From an uncultured Oscillospiraceae bacterium (lineage in GTDB: Bacteria > Bacillota > Clostridia > Oscillospirales > Acutalibacteraceae), in the NCBI GenBank assembly GCA_900543305.1, contig UQQZ01000121.1, positions 1 through 5,319 of the forward strand: DNA of 5,319 bases. Direction: 5' to 3'. Each line of letters opens with the position of its first letter. Within the stretch, counting starts at the first letter, position 1. The notes beneath the pieces were generated by a model. It ran no database searches and was not told where the DNA came from. It saw only the letters and a list, made by a program, of their open reading frames with translations. Both the position numbers and the translations under genes were made by a program. Shown here in pieces: positions 4,007-5,319 of this stretch.

Positions 4007-4239
4007 AGCCCCGTTCCCCTTTCTTCTGCTCATTCTTGTCAGTATTGATATGAGCCAGAATCTCTTTAAGAGTAGATTCTTCCGTCGTTTGGATAATTAT
4101 CGTACACCTTCTCGTATCCTGGACTGTTTCCAGCGCCTTTCCCATCGTTGACCACAGCAAGCACACGGATTTTTAAATCCAGTTTTTTCCCATTCGAAGA
4201 GCTAATGAATGCCTCAGGGCAATAGTCCCCTGCACTCAT
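3996..4239 (-). pseudogene. Small gene apparently split by a frameshift in GGG (about 80 codons)
   Basis: Frame 1 (4239-4066, 57 residues) opens MSAGDYCPEAFISSSNGKKL and reaches KIRVLAVVNDGKG. Frame 2 (4145-3996, 49 residues) reads MGKALETVQDTRRCTIIIQT, then STLKEILAHINTD, and ends GERGYEK. Dropping one G of the run 4143-4141 joins them smoothly (RVLAVVNDGKALETVQDT...) into an 80-residue protein spanning exactly 243 bases. The start overlaps the previous gene by ATGA, and the end overlaps the next by 11 bases, so the joined gene fits the operon neatly. Alternatively the two frames are separate overlapping microgenes: each looks protein-like, but frame 2 has no good ribosome binding site. Family not recognised. 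Confidence 0.45.
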
Positions 4240-4388
4240 TGCTTCCGGTGTGTGTCCAATTCAGGTATAGGATTTCTCCGTATACACTCAGCCCATTTTT
4301 CTTCCAGGATTTTTCTTTCCTTTTCATCTGTACATTTTTTTAATTTCTCGCATATTTCATATTCTTCTTTTGACGGTTGCATCATCAT
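4236..4388 (-). CDS. Small charged helical protein (50 aa)
   Basis: The best start is the first of three consecutive ATG codons at 4388, behind GGAGGG with a short A-rich spacer. The product begins MMMQPSKEEYEICEKLKKCT and continues with DEKERKILEEKWAECIRRNP, so nearly all of it is charged and helix-forming, with three cysteines. The end is PIPELDTHRKQ. It overlaps the zinc-ribbon gene by 32 bases in another frame and the next frame by ATGA, indicating one translation-coupled unit. I do not recognise it. It may be a separate small protein, or the N-terminal piece of the following broken gene if a further frame change lies at the ATGA overlap. Confidence 0.5.
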   Translation of the reverse strand: MMMQPSKEEYEICEKLKKCTDEKERKILEEKWAECIRRNPIPELDTHRKQ

Positions 4389-4578
4389 TTTCTTTCCCTC
4401 CATCAAAATGTCTCCAGCTGCCACATTTCCTGCAAACCAGGGTAATGGATTTTCTGCCTTTATCCAAAACAGTTATTTCTATATCCCTGCTGCCACATCG
4501 TGGACAGGGCCGGATTTCTCCTGTTTCAGCGTAAGCGACAGCATTGTCCAGCCAGGGGATATTTTTCCTTTTCCTCAT
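4357..4578 (-). CDS. Small zinc-ribbon protein, parent of the chimeric copy at 891-676 (73 aa)
   Basis: I start at ATG 4578, whose A-T-G overlaps the TGA of the membrane microprotein as ATGA; a TTG 30 bases upstream is possible but unneeded. Residues 8-21 (PWLDNAVAYAETGE) are followed by IRPCPRCGS, a linker (RDIEITVLDKGRKSITL), and VCRKCGSWRHFDGG. The two CxxC knuckles about 21 residues apart form a typical zinc ribbon. The tail (KENDDATVKRRI) is charged. Such mini zinc ribbons turn up in phage accessory regions; nucleic-acid or protein binding is plausible but not shown. The same DNA, minus 72 bases between the knuckles, reappears at 676-745. Confidence 0.8.
   Translation of the reverse strand: MRKRKNIPWLDNAVAYAETGEIRPCPRCGSRDIEITVLDKGRKSITLVCRKCGSWRHFDGGKENDDATVKRRI
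4417..4498. repeat. 10-base direct repeats bounding the segment deleted in the second copy
   Basis: GCTGCCACAT occurs at 4417-4426 and 4489-4498, 72 bases (24 codons) apart, at the DNA encoding each CxxC knuckle. In the copy at 676-745 the sequence jumps from the left side of the first repeat to the right side of the second, with one repeat left at 694-703. This is the footprint expected of slippage or recombination between short direct repeats. Confidence 0.75.
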
Positions 4579-4718
4579 TTTTTCTTTTTCCAATCCAAAA
4601 ATCTGCAAAACATATAAATAACATACAAGCCCCAGATGATATAACTCAACGTGTCAATCTTGTGAGTGGATCCCAGTACACAAATTGTCATAAGGATATC
4701 AGTGGTTTTCAGTTTCAT
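4575..4718 (-). CDS. Single-pass membrane microprotein (47 aa)
   Basis: The frame begins MKLKTTDILMTICVLG and ends with a hydrophobic stretch (YIIWGLYVIYMFCRFL, residues 26-41) and a basic DWKKKK tail. One membrane segment is clear and residues 8-16 are also hydrophobic; the basic tail should lie in the cytoplasm. AAGAGGA stands seven bases before ATG. The TGA overlaps the zinc-ribbon ATG as ATGA, so the two genes are coupled. I have a memory of closely similar short proteins in Bacillota phage accessory regions but no name. The pairing of a membrane microprotein with a zinc ribbon is the best-preserved gene pair in this unit. Confidence 0.7.
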   Translation of the reverse strand: MKLKTTDILMTICVLGSTHKIDTLSYIIWGLYVIYMFCRFLDWKKKK

Positions 4719-4748
4719 GCAGGATTCCTCTTTTTCATTTTATACAAA

Positions 4749-4783
4749 GGAGGCCGGGACGGGCTCCCCTCTCCACTCTTCAC
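4749..4783. repeat. Dispersed GC-rich repeat copy 2 and adjoining 7-base array
   Basis: GGAGGCCGGGACGGGCT (4749-4765) repeats 396-412 exactly. Beside it on the minus strand are the heptamers GTGAAGA (4783-4777), GTGGAGA (4776-4770) and GGGGAGC (4769-4763). The first heptamer contains the TGA stop of the HIRAN gene. The two elements together form the whole junction between the HIRAN gene and the microgene operon. Confidence 0.5.
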
Positions 4784-5079
4784 TTTTCCCTCTTCACCCG
4801 TGCCACTACGCCCCGTTCGGTGACCAGAACCACCTTGGCATGGGCTTTTTTCCCGATTTTGTCGTAGATCCGTCCGGCGCTGCAGGTGTCCCCCAGCACA
4901 GTGTGGGTACTGTTGGCCACGTATCCCACTTTCCCGATCCCCGGGATCTCCGCCCGGATGGCTTCTTTATCGTATTCGTTGTCCGGTTCCTTCCGCAGCA
5001 CCAGTTCCATTTTCCGATGGAACACCTCATACCCCAGATAATGATTGCAGCCGGTAATGGTAATGAAAATCTTTTTCAT
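4780..5079 (-). CDS. Stand-alone HIRAN-domain protein (99 aa)
   Basis: HIRAN domains bind DNA ends or unusual DNA at stalled forks; in eukaryotes they are fused to SNF2 helicases (HLTF, Rad5), and in bacteria also occur alone. The protein opens MKKIFITITGCNHYLGYEVF, followed by ELVLRKEPDNEYDKEAI (about residues 25-41), GKVGYVANS (about 49-57), TVLG and SAGRIYDKI (about 68-76). These cover the usual domain from first to last strand, so it looks complete. I reject a 24-residue upstream extension because ATG 5079 has AAAGGTGGGAG before it and a TATAAT box at 5115-5110. It is more GC-rich than the microgenes to its left. Its 3' end is duplicated at 3740-3660, and its stop lies in a 7-base repeat. 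DNA repair or a mobile-element role is inference. Confidence 0.85.
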   Translation of the reverse strand: MKKIFITITGCNHYLGYEVFHRKMELVLRKEPDNEYDKEAIRAEIPGIGKVGYVANSTHTVLGDTCSAGRIYDKIGKKAHAKVVLVTERGVVARVKREK

Positions 5080-5109
5080 AGAACTCCCACCTTTCCTTTT
5101 CTTACTTCC

Positions 5110-5115
5110 ATTATA
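5110..5115 (-). promoter_or_regulatory. -10 box of the HIRAN gene
   Basis: A perfect TATAAT on the minus strand, about 30 bases before the HIRAN start. No recognisable TTGACA stands 16-18 bases further upstream, so only the -10 is claimed. Confidence 0.45.
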
Positions 5116-5152
5116 AGAAAGTATGTGGGTAAAATGGGGGACAGAATACACG

Positions 5153-5180
5153 AAAAAGGACTTCCCTTTCGGGAAGTCCT
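5153..5180 (-). terminator. Rho-independent terminator of the tRNA operon
   Basis: On the minus strand AGGACTTCCC-GAAA-GGGAAGTCCT is a perfect 10-bp stem with a GNRA tetraloop, followed by TTTTT. It begins 11 bases after the encoded CCA of tRNA-Trp. Confidence 0.95.
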
Positions 5181-5191
5181 CTCAAATTCTC

Positions 5192-5265
5192 TGGCAGGAG
5201 TACTAGGATTCGAACCCAGATCGACGGTTTTGGAGACCGTTGCTCTACCATTGAACTATACTCCT
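5192..5265 (-). tRNA. trnW: tRNA-Trp (anticodon CCA)
   Basis: The minus strand folds as a complete cloverleaf: the acceptor AGGAGTA pairs with TACTCCT; the D-arm contains TTCAATGGTAGAG; the anticodon stem ACGGT/ACCGT encloses loop CTCCAAA with CCA at 5233-5231; and the T-arm contains GGTTCGAATCC. The discriminator is G, and the 3' CCA is encoded (5194-5192). It follows tRNA-Gly after a single base. Confidence 0.97.
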
Positions 5266-5266
5266 A

Positions 5267-5319
5267 TGGAGCGGAAAACGAGATTCGAACTCGCGACCCC
5301 CACCTTGGCAAGGTGATGC
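5267..5319 (-). tRNA. trnG: tRNA-Gly (anticodon GCC), 5' end cut by the window
   Basis: Read on the minus strand, the visible part gives the anticodon arm CACCTTGCCAAGGTG with GCC at 5309-5307, the T-arm GAGTTCGAATCTC, the 3' acceptor strand TTTCCGC, a T discriminator and encoded CCA. The acceptor 5' strand and the D-arm lie beyond the window edge. It belongs to the same operon as tRNA-Trp. Confidence 0.93.

Noticed and set aside
4737..4744. TATAAAAT as a promoter for the membrane microprotein operon
   Set aside because: Transcription would begin at about 4731, inside the AAGAGGA ribosome binding site, and no -35 element is present, so I do not list it as a feature.
4666..5316. Plus-strand 216-codon open frame, the longest in the window
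   Set aside because: It runs antisense across the HIRAN gene and both tRNAs. Its end (GVLGFEPRSTVLETVALPL, RFELATPTLAR) is the well-known spurious translation of antisense tRNA sequence. It has no plausible ribosome binding site.
1..5319. CRISPR array, transposase or inverted-repeat-bounded insertion sequence
   Set aside because: No regularly spaced 25-40 base repeats, no transposase or integrase motifs, and no terminal inverted repeats bounding a gene were seen on either strand.

Overview
The window looks like an accessory region of a low-to-medium GC Bacillota genome. A Negativicutes-like host such as Acidaminococcus or a relative is my guess, from the repeat style and from half-remembered homologues; it is not proven by anything in the window. 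Almost everything real is on the minus strand and reads from right to left. The right edge holds two host tRNA genes (Trp-CCA complete, Gly-GCC cut by the window end) with a textbook terminator. The rest is a mosaic of GC-rich debris and short AT-rich genes, many overlapping by 1 to 32 bases, which fits a decaying prophage.

Right to left: a small stand-alone HIRAN-domain gene (5079-4780); a coupled run of very small genes (a 47-residue membrane protein, a two-knuckle zinc-ribbon protein, a helical 50-residue protein, an apparently frameshifted gene, and a 70-residue 'KVWWKDGD' protein) down to 3794; a broken copy of the HIRAN gene's 3' end (3740-3660); two members, C and B, of a three-member paralogous family, separated by a 50-base relic of the conserved C-terminal motif of a phage minor head (MuF / SPP1 gp7) gene; a toxin-like cassette whose reading frame is broken in a run of five C; a CPCC cysteine-rich gene; a 30-residue relic; a terminator; the main MuF gene, itself a pseudogene with an internal deletion and two frame changes; a small HPR-linker ORF with a tail resembling phage toxin tips; the third paralogue, A, coupled to it by ATGA; a terminator; and a chimeric ORF carrying a deleted copy of the zinc-ribbon gene. 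The left 670 bases are GC-rich, palindromic intergenic sequence with one short lipoprotein gene (247-98).

My reading is that this is the worn-out downstream end of a phage MuF-type polymorphic toxin locus: a head-protein gene, displaced toxin tips, and several candidate immunity genes, some duplicated. Evidence for cassette turnover is visible in the DNA: a MuF motif relic between two paralogues, a zinc-ribbon copy with a 72-base in-frame deletion between 10-base direct repeats, and a duplicated HIRAN 3' end. Toxin and immunity roles are inferred from arrangement and remembered family likeness, not demonstrated. The region also carries 7-base-periodic repeats that supply the stop codons of three ORFs. 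Several breaks are single-base indels, so sequencing error has to be excluded before they are treated as biology.
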